From an uncultured Eisenbergiella sp. (GTDB lineage Bacteria > Bacillota > Clostridia > Lachnospirales > Lachnospiraceae), in assembly GCA_910585455.1 (NCBI GenBank), contig CAJUEL010000062.1:1-22572 (forward strand): a stretch of DNA of 22,572 nt, written 5' to 3'. Under the pieces are notes generated by a model, which was not told the origin of the DNA, did not search any database, and saw only the letters and a list, made by a program, of their open reading frames with translations. Numbering within the stretch: position 1 is the stretch's first letter; each line of letters starts with the position of its first letter. A program made the position numbers and the translations under genes. This document shows positions 14,403-22,028 of this stretch, piece after piece.

Positions 14403-15587
14403 GTGAAATATGTAAATGCAAAGGATATTCTGCCGGAAAGTCTGCTTTCACAGATCCGGCAGTATTACCAGGGCGGCTATTTATACATACCAAAGGAAAA
14501 CGCACACCAGACCGGACAGCTGACTGAATATAAGCTCGAACTGAACATGCGCAACCAGTACATCTATCTGAAACACCTGGAAGGACAAACCTGCAGGGAA
14601 CTGGGTAATATCTATCATCTATCCGGTTCCAGCATCCGGCGGATTCTCGCAAAAGAAAGGATCAGGCATCTGAAAATGAAAACACTCATCGAACAGCTTT
14701 TACCCCTGTGGGGAATAAAAAACCGGCAGCTATCCCAGATATATCCCACCGCATGGGAGGTAAACCACAACTGCGTCATAAAGGTATATGATGATGCCGT
14801 GCAGCTGGAAAGAAATATCAGGCTGTCCTCCATCCTGTCCGAATGCAAAATTCCGGTTGCCCAAATCATCCCAACCAAAGCCGGAGAAGCATACGCTGCG
14901 CAGGAAAACCTTTTTTTTCTCATGACAAAAAAGCTGCCCGGCAGCAATATTTCCGACTTAAAGGACCTGGAAATGACAAGGAAAATGGGATGCGCCATCG
15001 CCCGGCTGCACAGGGCGTTTTTACAATGTGAAAAGGAAATTGCCTTTTGGGACAACGGCCTGCTTGCAGAAATGCGGGGATGGGTTTTTGAAAATTTGCA
15101 GCAAAATGAATGGCAGAGCATAAGCGAACCGGAATATGCCAAAGCGGTGGAAGCCCTGGAAAGCTGCTATGACCGCCTGCCTAAGCAGCTGATTCACAGG
15201 GACGTGCATTTTGGGAATTTCCTGTTTTTTGAGGGCGATTTATCCGGATATATTGATTTTGATCTGAGCCAAAGAAATATACGGATATTCGATCTTGGCT
15301 ATTTTCTGTCCGGACTGCTGGCAGAGGAAACGGCGGATGCCTTTACCAAAAACGAGTGGCTCTCTACAGTGGGCGCGGTTCTTGCAGGCTATGAAAGCCT
15401 CCAGCCGCTCTCCAAAGAGGAAAAAGCCGCTCTCCCCTGCGTGATGGAATGTATCGAAATCTTATTTGTGGCATATTTTTCCGGCATAAAGGACACGAAG
15501 CACGCCGATGATGCCTGCCGGATATTTCATTTTCTTCAAGGCTGCAAACGGGAGCTTTCTGCCGCAATTCATCAAAAGCCGCTTTAA
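14403..15587 (+). CDS. Fusion of Mor/CD3324-like HTH and APH-type phosphotransferase
   Basis: The 394-residue product joins two domains. Residues 1-90 resemble the small Mor/CD3324-type DNA-binding proteins: VKYVNAKDILPESLL, a GGYLYIPKE segment and a helix-turn-helix ending GSSIRRILAKER. Residues 95-394 are an aminoglycoside phosphotransferase/choline-kinase-like fold, with an ATP-side segment around CVIKVYDD and the catalytic loop HRDVHFGN (265-272), followed by the metal-binding IDFD (284-287). It could be a regulator whose DNA binding depends on a small-molecule kinase domain, or a kinase with a DNA-binding tether. Substrate is unknown and resistance should not be assumed. The start is GTG at 14403 with GGAG eight bases upstream, giving the family N-terminus. 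The ATG at 14364 would add 13 unrelated residues. Confidence 0.82.
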   Translation: MKYVNAKDILPESLLSQIRQYYQGGYLYIPKENAHQTGQLTEYKLELNMRNQYIYLKHLEGQTCRELGNIYHLSGSSIRRILAKERIRHLKMKTLIEQLLPLWGIKNRQLSQIYPTAWEVNHNCVIKVYDDAVQLERNIRLSSILSECKIPVAQIIPTKAGEAYAAQENLFFLMTKKLPGSNISDLKDLEMTRKMGCAIARLHRAFLQCEKEIAFWDNGLLAEMRGWVFENLQQNEWQSISEPEYAKAVEALESCYDRLPKQLIHRDVHFGNFLFFEGDLSGYIDFDLSQRNIRIFDLGYFLSGLLAEETADAFTKNEWLSTVGAVLAGYESLQPLSKEEKAALPCVMECIEILFVAYFSGIKDTKHADDACRIFHFLQGCKRELSAAIHQKPL

Positions 15588-15823
15588 ACCAACGCTCCTG
15601 CCGTCTCCCTGGATGGAAAACGGCTGCTTTACATATTTTTGACTGTACCAGGTATAGCATGGATGCCTTTACGGGGAAAGAGCAGAACCGTGCCGGTGGC
15701 GTGCCAATTTTTATCTTATAAAAAACCGGGCAGGTTCAGGAAAAATGAATACAGTATGCTTTTATGGAAAAAATAAAAAATCTATACAACATAAAAGTAT
15801 TCTTTATTTTTCTGGCATTAGTC
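15588..15823. other. Intergenic region, left edge of AT-rich islet
   Basis: No convincing gene is present. A weak GCCGT/ACGGC stem (15600-15604/15620-15624) followed by a T-rich run may end the fusion gene. Base composition turns strongly AT-rich from about 15710, marking the start of the AbiE islet. Confidence 0.4.
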
Positions 15824-15852
15824 TTGAAATAAGTATGTTATTGCTGTATTAT
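15824..15852 (+). promoter_or_regulatory. Promoter of the AbiE toxin-antitoxin operon
   Basis: TTGAAA (15824-15829) and TATTAT (15847-15852) are 17 bp apart, and the AGGAG SD for the antitoxin follows at 15861. An inverted repeat AACATA (15788-15793)/TATGTT (15834-15839) spans the -35. AbiEi-type antitoxins are known to repress their own promoter, so this is a candidate operator. Confidence 0.6.
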
Positions 15853-15871
15853 TAAAGAAAAGGAGAAGCTT

Positions 15872-16636
15872 ATGGTACTTGAATATTATGAAAAACTGCT
15901 ACAATTAAAATGTTTTTCTTTTGATGATGCAGCAAAAATATTTGGGAATGAACGCAGGACCAAAAATATATTATACATGCTAAAGAAGAAGGGGCTGTTA
16001 CAGTCAGTCCGCCGTAATTATTATGCCACCATAAGTCTCGAAACAAAGGAGGCTGTTGCAACCCCTTTTGAGATTGCTTCATCCATAACGGAAAACAGTT
16101 ATATTTCCCATCATTCAGCTTTTGAATTCTATGGGCTTGCAAACCAGGTTTTTTCTGATATATATGTTTCCACAGAGCAGGAGTTCCGGGAATTTGAGTT
16201 CGGCGGGCGGTGGTATCATTGTATGAAAAGTAAAAGGGATTTTGGGATATCCTTACAAAAAACGGTACGGGTAACGGATCTGGAGAGGACAGTACTGGAC
16301 AATATAAAGGATTTTGATAAGGTCGGGGGGCTGGAGGAATTGCTGCGCTGCCTGGAAATGATCACGGTACTGGACGAGAGCAGACTGATCACGTATCTCG
16401 AAAAGTATCATAACCAGTTTCTGGTGCAGAAAGCAGGATATCTTTTATCTTTTTATCCACAGACGAAATTATCAGATGAATTTTTTGATTTCTGCAAAAA
16501 GAATATAGGGAACAGTTCGCGCTATCTCTACCATGATCTGAAAAAGGAAAGGAATGTATTTCTAAAAGAATGGAATTTATGTATACCGGAAGATATCATG
16601 CAGCTTGTAAATGAGGGAGGGGAACAACTTGTTTAA
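15872..16636 (+). CDS. abiEi: AbiEi-like antitoxin / transcriptional repressor
   Basis: This is the predicted antitoxin of a type IV toxin-antitoxin system (AbiE phage-abortive-infection type). The 254-residue product has an N-terminal winged-helix region (about 1-55, FSFDDAAKIFGNERRTKNIL and KKKGLLQSVRRNYYA). The AbiEi core follows, with SYISHHSAFEFYGLANQ and VRVTDLERTVLDNI, the latter a hallmark segment of the family. AbiEi proteins counter the toxin without direct binding and repress the operon. The ATG has AGGAG six bases upstream. The 3' end overlaps the toxin start. The gene is distinctly AT-rich compared with flanking genes, consistent with horizontal transfer. Confidence 0.92.
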   Translation: MVLEYYEKLLQLKCFSFDDAAKIFGNERRTKNILYMLKKKGLLQSVRRNYYATISLETKEAVATPFEIASSITENSYISHHSAFEFYGLANQVFSDIYVSTEQEFREFEFGGRWYHCMKSKRDFGISLQKTVRVTDLERTVLDNIKDFDKVGGLEELLRCLEMITVLDESRLITYLEKYHNQFLVQKAGYLLSFYPQTKLSDEFFDFCKKNIGNSSRYLYHDLKKERNVFLKEWNLCIPEDIMQLVNEGGEQLV

Positions 16637-17576
16637 TTATACAAAAGCAGAATTGTCAGAACTAGCGAATAAGCAGAATTTTATCAGGGATACTTTGGAA
16701 AAGGTAGTGCGTTTAAGTGAAGTTCTGGATTATATCAATAGTAATCCCATAATGAAAGGCCGTCTTGCACTAAAGGGTGGGACAGCTATCAATCTGACTG
16801 TCTTTCATCTTCCCAGGTTATCGGTTGACATCGACCTGGATTATTGTTCTTTTGAAAAACGAGAAGAAATGCTGGTACACAGACAGCAGATCACGGAAGA
16901 CCTGAAAAAATATATGCAGACGCAGGGCTATGGCTTAAATCCACAAAGCAGGAGCCGTCACAGTCTGGATTCCTTTGTGTTTAACTATGTGAATCTGGGA
17001 GGGATGAGAGATAATATCAAAGTAGAAATAAATTATTCACTAAGGAGTCATCTGTTTGAGCTAGATGAGAAGTCTGTTTTATCAGATGTGATCCATATGG
17101 AGCATTTGATCACCGTGCTTGCGCCGCTTGAACTTTTTGCGGCAAAGATCAATGCATTACTCAGCCGGGCAGCGGCAAGAGATCTTTATGATACATACAA
17201 TATGATCAATCTGAGGCTGTTTTCTAAGGACGAATATGAGATGCTGAGAAAATCAGTTATCTTTTATACGGCTATATCACAGGAGGAAATTCCGGAAAGA
17301 TATGATGTAAATGTGATTGACCGGATCAGCATCAGAAAAATAAGGACAGATCTTCTTCCAGTCATTCAAAAGGGAGAGTTTATAGAGCTGGAAAAAATAA
17401 AGAATTGTGTAAAAGAATTTTTATCGGGCTTAATGGTTCTTACAACGGATGAGCATGATTTTTTGAGAAGATTCAAGGAAAAGGAATATTGTCCGGAACT
17501 GCTTTATTACGATGTTCAAATCATCAGGCGGATCAGCAGTCATCCAATGGCATTGTGGAAGATACAGGAACATTAA
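16629..17576 (+). CDS. abiEii: AbiEii-like nucleotidyltransferase toxin
   Basis: This is the predicted toxin of the AbiE system, a nucleotidyltransferase-fold enzyme. Related AbiEii toxins act by nucleotidyl transfer and block growth or phage production. Visible motifs are LALKGGTAINL (nucleotide-binding Gly/Thr) followed by LSVDIDLDY (the two catalytic Asp), a VEINYSL strand, and the late helix RAAARDLYDTYN carrying the family Lys/Arg-Asp-x-x-Asp region. Length (about 315 residues) is typical. The start is taken as TTG at 16629, because GGAGGGG lies six bases upstream and it overlaps the antitoxin stop by 8 bases. An ATG at 16611 is in frame but lacks an SD. The gene is co-transcribed with abiEi. 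Confidence 0.92.
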   Translation: MFNYTKAELSELANKQNFIRDTLEKVVRLSEVLDYINSNPIMKGRLALKGGTAINLTVFHLPRLSVDIDLDYCSFEKREEMLVHRQQITEDLKKYMQTQGYGLNPQSRSRHSLDSFVFNYVNLGGMRDNIKVEINYSLRSHLFELDEKSVLSDVIHMEHLITVLAPLELFAAKINALLSRAAARDLYDTYNMINLRLFSKDEYEMLRKSVIFYTAISQEEIPERYDVNVIDRISIRKIRTDLLPVIQKGEFIELEKIKNCVKEFLSGLMVLTTDEHDFLRRFKEKEYCPELLYYDVQIIRRISSHPMALWKIQEH

Positions 17577-17610
17577 GAGTAGTTACCTGTAAGAAAGGAG
17601 GTAGAAAGAT

Positions 17611-17688
17611 TTGTTCATTACTTTTGCTCCTTATTATATCGGATTTAAGAAATTTTTGCGAGAACATATTAAACAATACATAGTATGA
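17611..17688 (+). CDS. Possible 25-residue peptide with strong SD
   Basis: A TTG codon at 17611 is preceded by AAGGAGG at eight bases. The short frame (MFITFAPYYIGFKKFLREHI...) ends at TGA 17686-17688. It may be a micro-ORF or the stub of a gene lost when the IS element arrived. There is no homology I recognise. Confidence 0.2.
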   Translation: MFITFAPYYIGFKKFLREHIKQYIV

Positions 17689-17782
17689 AAACTATGAAAT
17701 AAGTATAGTAAAAAATTCACATATCTAACGCTGTAGTTAATTTTGAATAGTAATTTTAAATTAAGAAATATATTCAAGATTA

Positions 17783-17823
17783 AAGGGTGCGAAAATACAT
17801 ATTTTATGTAAATGCACACCCTT
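17783..17823. other. Nested inverted repeat upstream of transposase remnant
   Basis: Outer arms AAGGGTG (17783-17789)/CACCCTT (17817-17823) enclose a perfect TACATA/TATGTA stem (17796-17801/17805-17810). It could be the end of the insertion sequence or a terminator for the AbiE operon. Confidence 0.4.
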
Positions 17824-17835
17824 GATTAAAATATT

Positions 17836-18062
17836 ATGGTGTTAGTCAAGAAACAGGTCGGTATCCCTTCAAAGTCCGTAACGGCAATACCGGACTGCCC
17901 TTATTGTACCTCACATTCCGTTATCCGCTATGGACACAAATGTGATAAACAACGTTTTTTCTGCAAATCCTGTGAAAAGACTTTTGTGCAGACCACCCAT
18001 ACGATTATGGCAAATTCACATTTCCCCGCAGAAGTATGGAACGAAGTCATTAAAGATACGGT
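17836..18062 (+). pseudogene. IS1595-like transposase, N-terminal remnant
   Basis: About 75 residues match the N-terminus of IS1595-type transposases. There is a zinc-ribbon CPYC...CKSC, with VIRYGH and KQRFFCKSCEKTF, then TTHTIMANSHFPAEVW and VIKDTV. The catalytic DDE/DDN part is absent: after about 18055 the frame enters the 3' end of the glycosidase gene in antisense. The fragment therefore marks an old insertion deleted up to the last bases of its neighbour. The open frame continues to 18135 only by chance. Confidence 0.75.
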
Positions 18063-19910
18063 TCATTCCTTTTCCATCGGCATCCACACCTCTGTTTCCG
18101 AATCCCGCCTCCAGGTTTTTCCCGCGGAAGCATAATCCACCATGTAGAATGTCTCTTGTCCGTCCGATACCACAAATCCGCACTGGCAGGGAAATCCAAC
18201 GTCCTCTGTCCTCCTGACCGAAAAGCTTCCCGCCTCCAGCCGGACGGGCGTTCCCACCGTTCCCAGCCGCCGGTCCCTCGCCAGAGCCAGCGGTCCGTAT
18301 AAAACCGCCACATGACGGCTGCTGCCCGGATCCTCCAGGTTTTCCATGCCGTATGCCAGCCGGGGAGAAAATTCCAGGGAAAGCTTCACCTGATCTCCCG
18401 TTTTCCAACGCCGCCACAAACGCCAAAATGCGCCCTGACGCAAGTTCTCCTGCGCTTTTCCGTTGACGAATGCCCCGACAGACTCTGCAAAGGAGGGGAT
18501 GCGCAGCAGCAGCGCAAAATCGGCTTCCTGCGATACATGAACAGTGATCGCAACTTCCCCTTCTGCAGGATAGCGGGTATCCACCAAAAGCTCCACCCTG
18601 GCCCCGCCCGCCGTTGTGGTGATTTTGCCGGGCAGATATATGCCGATCTCAATGCCCTCCGGAATGTCCCGCGCCGCCACGGCGGGCGCCAACGCGCAGC
18701 CGGCCGCACCGATGGCGATGCAGCAGCCGCAGTATGCCGTCCCCTGCTCCATGGTTTTAAAGCCGCCCACGGCCCTGCCCCGGATTCCCGCCCGCAGCGG
18801 GCTGTAGCTGTCAAAGATTTGCCCCTTTCCGCCGCTTTCCAAAACTCCCTGATCATAGGCAGCCCGATAGATGGGCAGGTCAAAGGTCGTATCCGGTCCG
18901 CAGACGCTGTTTTCGGTATTTACCGCGCCATAAAGCGCATTGAAGGCGGACCGCTCCACCTCCTCCAGATATTTCATCTGCCCGGTCAGCTGATATACCC
19001 GCGCCATCAGCTTCATCCATGTGACCGTAACGCAGGTTTCCAGCATCAGCCCGTCGTATGCCGTCCCGGTCTGCATCAGGGCCGAGTGATTGAACAGCTC
19101 ATGGAGGCAGCCGGAGCCGCCCACTATCGTTGCTTCCGATTCCAGAAGCCTGTCCGCAAACCGGATCACCGCCTGTTCCCAGCGCGCGTCCCGCTTTACC
19201 TGCGCATAGTACAAAAGCCCCTCAAAGCAGGACATCAGCTCATAGGCCTTCACCACCGGATACTGATATGGATACAGCCTGTCCTCATAGGCCGCCCGGA
19301 AAATATCAAAGCCCTCCGCGCCGCCGTTTTCCACAATGTAATCCGCAAAATCCAGATACCGCTTCTGGGGTTTTACCATATATAGCCGCACCACGGGCTC
19401 CAGAATGGAGCTGGAATTGATGCCCAGCCAATTGTCGGAAGCCAGCGTGATCCTCTTTTTGCCCTCTTCCCTTCCGATATGGGCGATGATGTAATCCAGA
19501 TGCATACACGCCGCCTCCAGGACCTTTTCTGCAAGCGCCTGCTCCTGACAGATTTCATAAAAATGCAGCAGCCCCAGCAGCACATATTTCCGGCACCAGA
19601 TATCCCAGCCCTCAAATTCTGCTTCCCTGCTGTAGGTGGAAATTCTGCCGTCCTCCTCCTGCGCCCCAAGGAGCATGTTCACGCTCTCTGCTAAAATGGC
19701 GTAAAGCTCCCTGTCCTTTGTGTATTCCCAGGTCATGCAGGCGCCCCGCATGAGCTTTCCCCAGTATTCGCCCCTCCAGCCCCGGTCTGCGTCGTCCGGC
19801 GAGCCATAAAACTGCTTTGCCACAAGCGCCCACAGCCCCCTGTCCTTTAGCTGCTCCCGCTGCGCCAGATGAATCATATCATCCGCAATCCCTCCGTATA
19901 CCGCTCTCAT
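18063..19910 (-). CDS. GH127/DUF1680-type beta-L-arabinofuranosidase
   Basis: This is a predicted cytoplasmic glycoside hydrolase (no signal peptide) that releases L-arabinofuranose from plant glycan or glycoprotein oligosaccharides. The 615-residue product has the alpha/alpha-barrel features WRGEYWGKLMRGA and a repeated helix pattern. The metal/cysteine site of GH127 is visible: Glu291 and Cys293 in LETCVTVTWM, and Cys396-Cys397 in YCGCCIAIG, one of which would be the nucleophile. Beta-sandwich segments and a C-terminal YMVDYASAGK...EVWMP ending follow. Length is near the family norm (about 650). The N-terminus lacks the usual opening strand, as in one Lachnospiraceae subgroup. The ATG has AAGGGGG at seven bases, supplied by hairpin repeat S4. 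The stop codon lies at the junction with the transposase remnant. GH146 is an alternative family. Confidence 0.88.
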   Translation of the reverse strand: MRAVYGGIADDMIHLAQREQLKDRGLWALVAKQFYGSPDDADRGWRGEYWGKLMRGACMTWEYTKDRELYAILAESVNMLLGAQEEDGRISTYSREAEFEGWDIWCRKYVLLGLLHFYEICQEQALAEKVLEAACMHLDYIIAHIGREEGKKRITLASDNWLGINSSSILEPVVRLYMVKPQKRYLDFADYIVENGGAEGFDIFRAAYEDRLYPYQYPVVKAYELMSCFEGLLYYAQVKRDARWEQAVIRFADRLLESEATIVGGSGCLHELFNHSALMQTGTAYDGLMLETCVTVTWMKLMARVYQLTGQMKYLEEVERSAFNALYGAVNTENSVCGPDTTFDLPIYRAAYDQGVLESGGKGQIFDSYSPLRAGIRGRAVGGFKTMEQGTAYCGCCIAIGAAGCALAPAVAARDIPEGIEIGIYLPGKITTTAGGARVELLVDTRYPAEGEVAITVHVSQEADFALLLRIPSFAESVGAFVNGKAQENLRQGAFWRLWRRWKTGDQVKLSLEFSPRLAYGMENLEDPGSSRHVAVLYGPLALARDRRLGTVGTPVRLEAGSFSVRRTEDVGFPCQCGFVVSDGQETFYMVDYASAGKTWRRDSETEVWMPMEKE

Positions 19911-19985
19911 TTTTATACCCCCTTGTGCGCTTTAGCGCACATACCAATCAATAGTTTGGAAATTTATTTCCAAACTTTACCCCCT
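19911..19985 (-). repeat. SD-carrying double-hairpin repeat, unit S4
   Basis: This is the cleanest copy. It has a perfect 9-bp stem (19954-19962/19967-19975, loop TTTA), TATTGATTGGT, and a perfect 8-bp GC stem (19924-19931/19934-19941). The octamer TACCCCCT (AGGGGGTA on the minus strand) occurs at both ends, 19916-19923 and 19978-19985, 62 bp apart. The inner one is the SD of the glycosidase gene. Confidence 0.88.
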
Positions 19986-20066
19986 GTATCATGAAATTTG
20001 TTTTTGAAAAACCCCCATCCTGTTGTGCGTGATCACTCTGTGCCGTCTTCTGCGACCTGCCCGGAA

Positions 20067-21764
20067 TTATCCGGAAATCACTTTGCAGCGCTTTTTGTAG
20101 CATGCGATCCCATACTTATGAATCACGGTCATGCCATCGTCAAGCAGCATTTCCCCGTAATTTTTGTCATTGATCTGTTTCATCGCCGCTCTGCATCCGC
20201 TCTCAAACGCAGCATTTTCCGCATATTTAATTTCTATGATAATGCCGGTTTCCTTTTCCGCGACCTCTATGCTGATATCACTGTAGCCCTCGCCGGACTC
20301 CGCGTTCGACCTGACCCTCCATCCCGCCATGCCGGCAAATAAGCCCAGCAGGATTCCATGATAAAAATTCTCTTTCATTTCCTTTTTCACTCCGGTGTCA
20401 CGGATACTGATGGTCTGTCTCAGATAGGATGTAAAGCCCTTCTCTATCGCCGCAACATCATTTTCCAGAAAAGCATTACAGAACCTTTCAAGCTTCCCCA
20501 TGTCCCTTACGGATTCCTCCCGGAACCACTCCTGGATCTGCCGGATAAATATCCAGCGTATTTCCCTGTTCGGAATGACAAGCTGTGTCAGATCGCCCTC
20601 CTCCAGACCTCTCTGCGTCAAATAGCCGGTTGTAAAAAGAATGCTCCACAGATTGTCAATATCAGAATCCAGATCCCGGTATGTCAGCTCCTGACGGATC
20701 CGCTTTTTCACACTGCCGCCATCAACCAACAGCTCCAGTTCATCGCGGGTGGTCGCCCCTGCCTTATCAATAAACCTTCTGATTATGCTATTGCTGCTCG
20801 TATTCACCCAGTAATTCTGCGGGCTTACGGATGGCTGCATTTTCAGCGCATGACAATAGCTCACCACATCCCACGGACAGTAAATCGCAAGCTTCCCAAA
20901 ATGATAGCCGTCATACCACTCCTTAATGGCATCATATTTTTCCATAAATCCATAATAGAAAAGCAGCTGCCTGACCTCCGTATCCGTAAAGCCAAAGTAT
21001 TCATTATACTGGACATCCTTTACCGTGTATACATTGAAATTGTTTAACCCGGTGAAAATACTCTCCTTTGATATTCTTAAGCATCCCGTCAATACCGCAA
21101 AATGCAGGCTGTCATTTGTCTTAAAGGCGCCGTCGAACAGACTTCGGATTAAATCCGCCATATCATCATAATAGCCCGCCTGGTACGCCTTATCAAGCGG
21201 CACATCATATTCATCAATCAGGATGATTGCTCCCTGTCCATAATGCTTCTGCAGCAGCTGTGACAATGTCAAAAGACTGTCCTTTATCAGCTCATCCTCC
21301 ATGGTGAAGATACCCTTTTGGTTCATATCTGTCAGCGCCCTATACTGACTGCGCTCCATTTCCGTCAGCATGTCGCTCTGCATCAAAAACTGAAATCTCA
21401 TCGCTTCTTTTCCGATGATTCTGCGAAGCATCCCCTTCGCCTCATCAAAGCTTTTGCCGCTCACTCCTTTTAATGTAATGGCAATGACCGGGAACCTTCC
21501 CATATATGCGTCACAGAGCTCTTTCTCTCTGGAGATAGCAAGTCCGTCAAAAAGCGCGCTGTCACAGCCGATTTCAAAAAAATATTTCAACATGCTCATG
21601 TTCAGCGTCTTTCCAAACCGCCTCGGACGCGTGAACAGATTTACTTTTCCGACATTATTCAAAAAGTCCCGGATCATACCCGTCTTATCGATATAGTAAT
21701 AGCCCTGCGTCCGCATTTCTTTAAAATTCTCAATCCCCATCGGGAGTTTTGTTTTGACTGCCAC
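20067..21764 (-). CDS. AAA-ATPase with C-terminal PD-(D/E)XK nuclease domain
   Basis: The 565-residue product belongs to the widespread AAA-ATPase-like/DUF1703 proteins. The N-terminus IENFKEMRTQGYYYIDKT leads to a Walker A in RPRRFGKT (46-53). Walker B is AIILIDEYDVPLD (near 170-185), followed by an arginine-sensor region. The C-terminal domain has the nuclease pattern, an Asp in GYSDISIEV, then IIIEIKYA. The biological role is unsettled; mobile-element or defence functions are proposed. The start is a GTG at 21764 with AAGGAG six bases upstream, giving the family N-terminus MAVKTKLPMGIENF. The extended -10 TGCTATACT lies about 55 bp upstream and the 95-bp repeat D2 lies 103 bp upstream. It is followed after 157 bp by the glycosidase gene. 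Confidence 0.9.
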   Translation of the reverse strand: MAVKTKLPMGIENFKEMRTQGYYYIDKTGMIRDFLNNVGKVNLFTRPRRFGKTLNMSMLKYFFEIGCDSALFDGLAISREKELCDAYMGRFPVIAITLKGVSGKSFDEAKGMLRRIIGKEAMRFQFLMQSDMLTEMERSQYRALTDMNQKGIFTMEDELIKDSLLTLSQLLQKHYGQGAIILIDEYDVPLDKAYQAGYYDDMADLIRSLFDGAFKTNDSLHFAVLTGCLRISKESIFTGLNNFNVYTVKDVQYNEYFGFTDTEVRQLLFYYGFMEKYDAIKEWYDGYHFGKLAIYCPWDVVSYCHALKMQPSVSPQNYWVNTSSNSIIRRFIDKAGATTRDELELLVDGGSVKKRIRQELTYRDLDSDIDNLWSILFTTGYLTQRGLEEGDLTQLVIPNREIRWIFIRQIQEWFREESVRDMGKLERFCNAFLENDVAAIEKGFTSYLRQTISIRDTGVKKEMKENFYHGILLGLFAGMAGWRVRSNAESGEGYSDISIEVAEKETGIIIEIKYAENAAFESGCRAAMKQINDKNYGEMLLDDGMTVIHKYGIACYKKRCKVISG

Positions 21765-21816
21765 AATATGCTCCTTCCTGCAAAAGCGGCTTTGCACCTC
21801 GCCGTTTCCCGCCATC

Positions 21817-21825
21817 AGTATAGCA
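21817..21825 (-). promoter_or_regulatory. Extended -10 promoter for the AAA-ATPase gene
   Basis: The minus strand reads TGCTATACT, a TGn extension plus a near-consensus -10 (21817-21822). There is no good -35 hexamer, as is common for extended -10 promoters. The leader would be about 45 nt. Confidence 0.55.
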
Positions 21826-21866
21826 TAGATGCGGACAATTTAAAATATCCGTTTTCCGATTCTTCT

Positions 21867-21961
21867 GTGAAAAAACGTGGTGGCAACAGGCATCCGCCCC
21901 ATCGCGAAGCGATTTTTATGGGCGGATGCAGTTACTATTCAGACGTGTCTGAATAGTAACG
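21867..21961. repeat. 95-bp double-hairpin repeat, copy D2
   Basis: It is the same as 10331-10425 apart from 3 substitutions. The stems are preserved: GCATCCGCCC/GGGCGGATGC, and the perfect 14-bp inverted repeat at 21931-21944/21947-21960. It lies between the AAA-ATPase promoter and the hairpin at 21964. Confidence 0.9.
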
Positions 21962-21963
21962 CA

Positions 21964-22011
21964 GCGGCCCGGTAAAGCTGCATTCCCCCGCATGCAGCTT
22001 TACCGGGCCGC
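21964..22011. terminator. Perfect 20-bp hairpin 3' of the oxidoreductase fragment
   Basis: The arms 21964-21983 and 21992-22011 are exactly complementary over 20 bp with an 8-nt loop. On the plus strand a run of six T follows after ten bases. On the minus strand it lies 17 bp past the oxidoreductase stop but lacks a T tract. A bidirectional or processing terminator is likely. Confidence 0.6.
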
Positions 22012-22028
22012 CAAAACGCCCTTTTTTC

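Noticed and set aside
15745..15855. 36-codon plus-strand frame before abiEi
   Set aside because: It overlaps the abiEi promoter, has only a weak SD that is too close, and has low-complexity content.
18312..19385. 357-residue plus-strand open frame
   Set aside because: It is antisense to the glycosidase gene, with no SD or recognisable motif.
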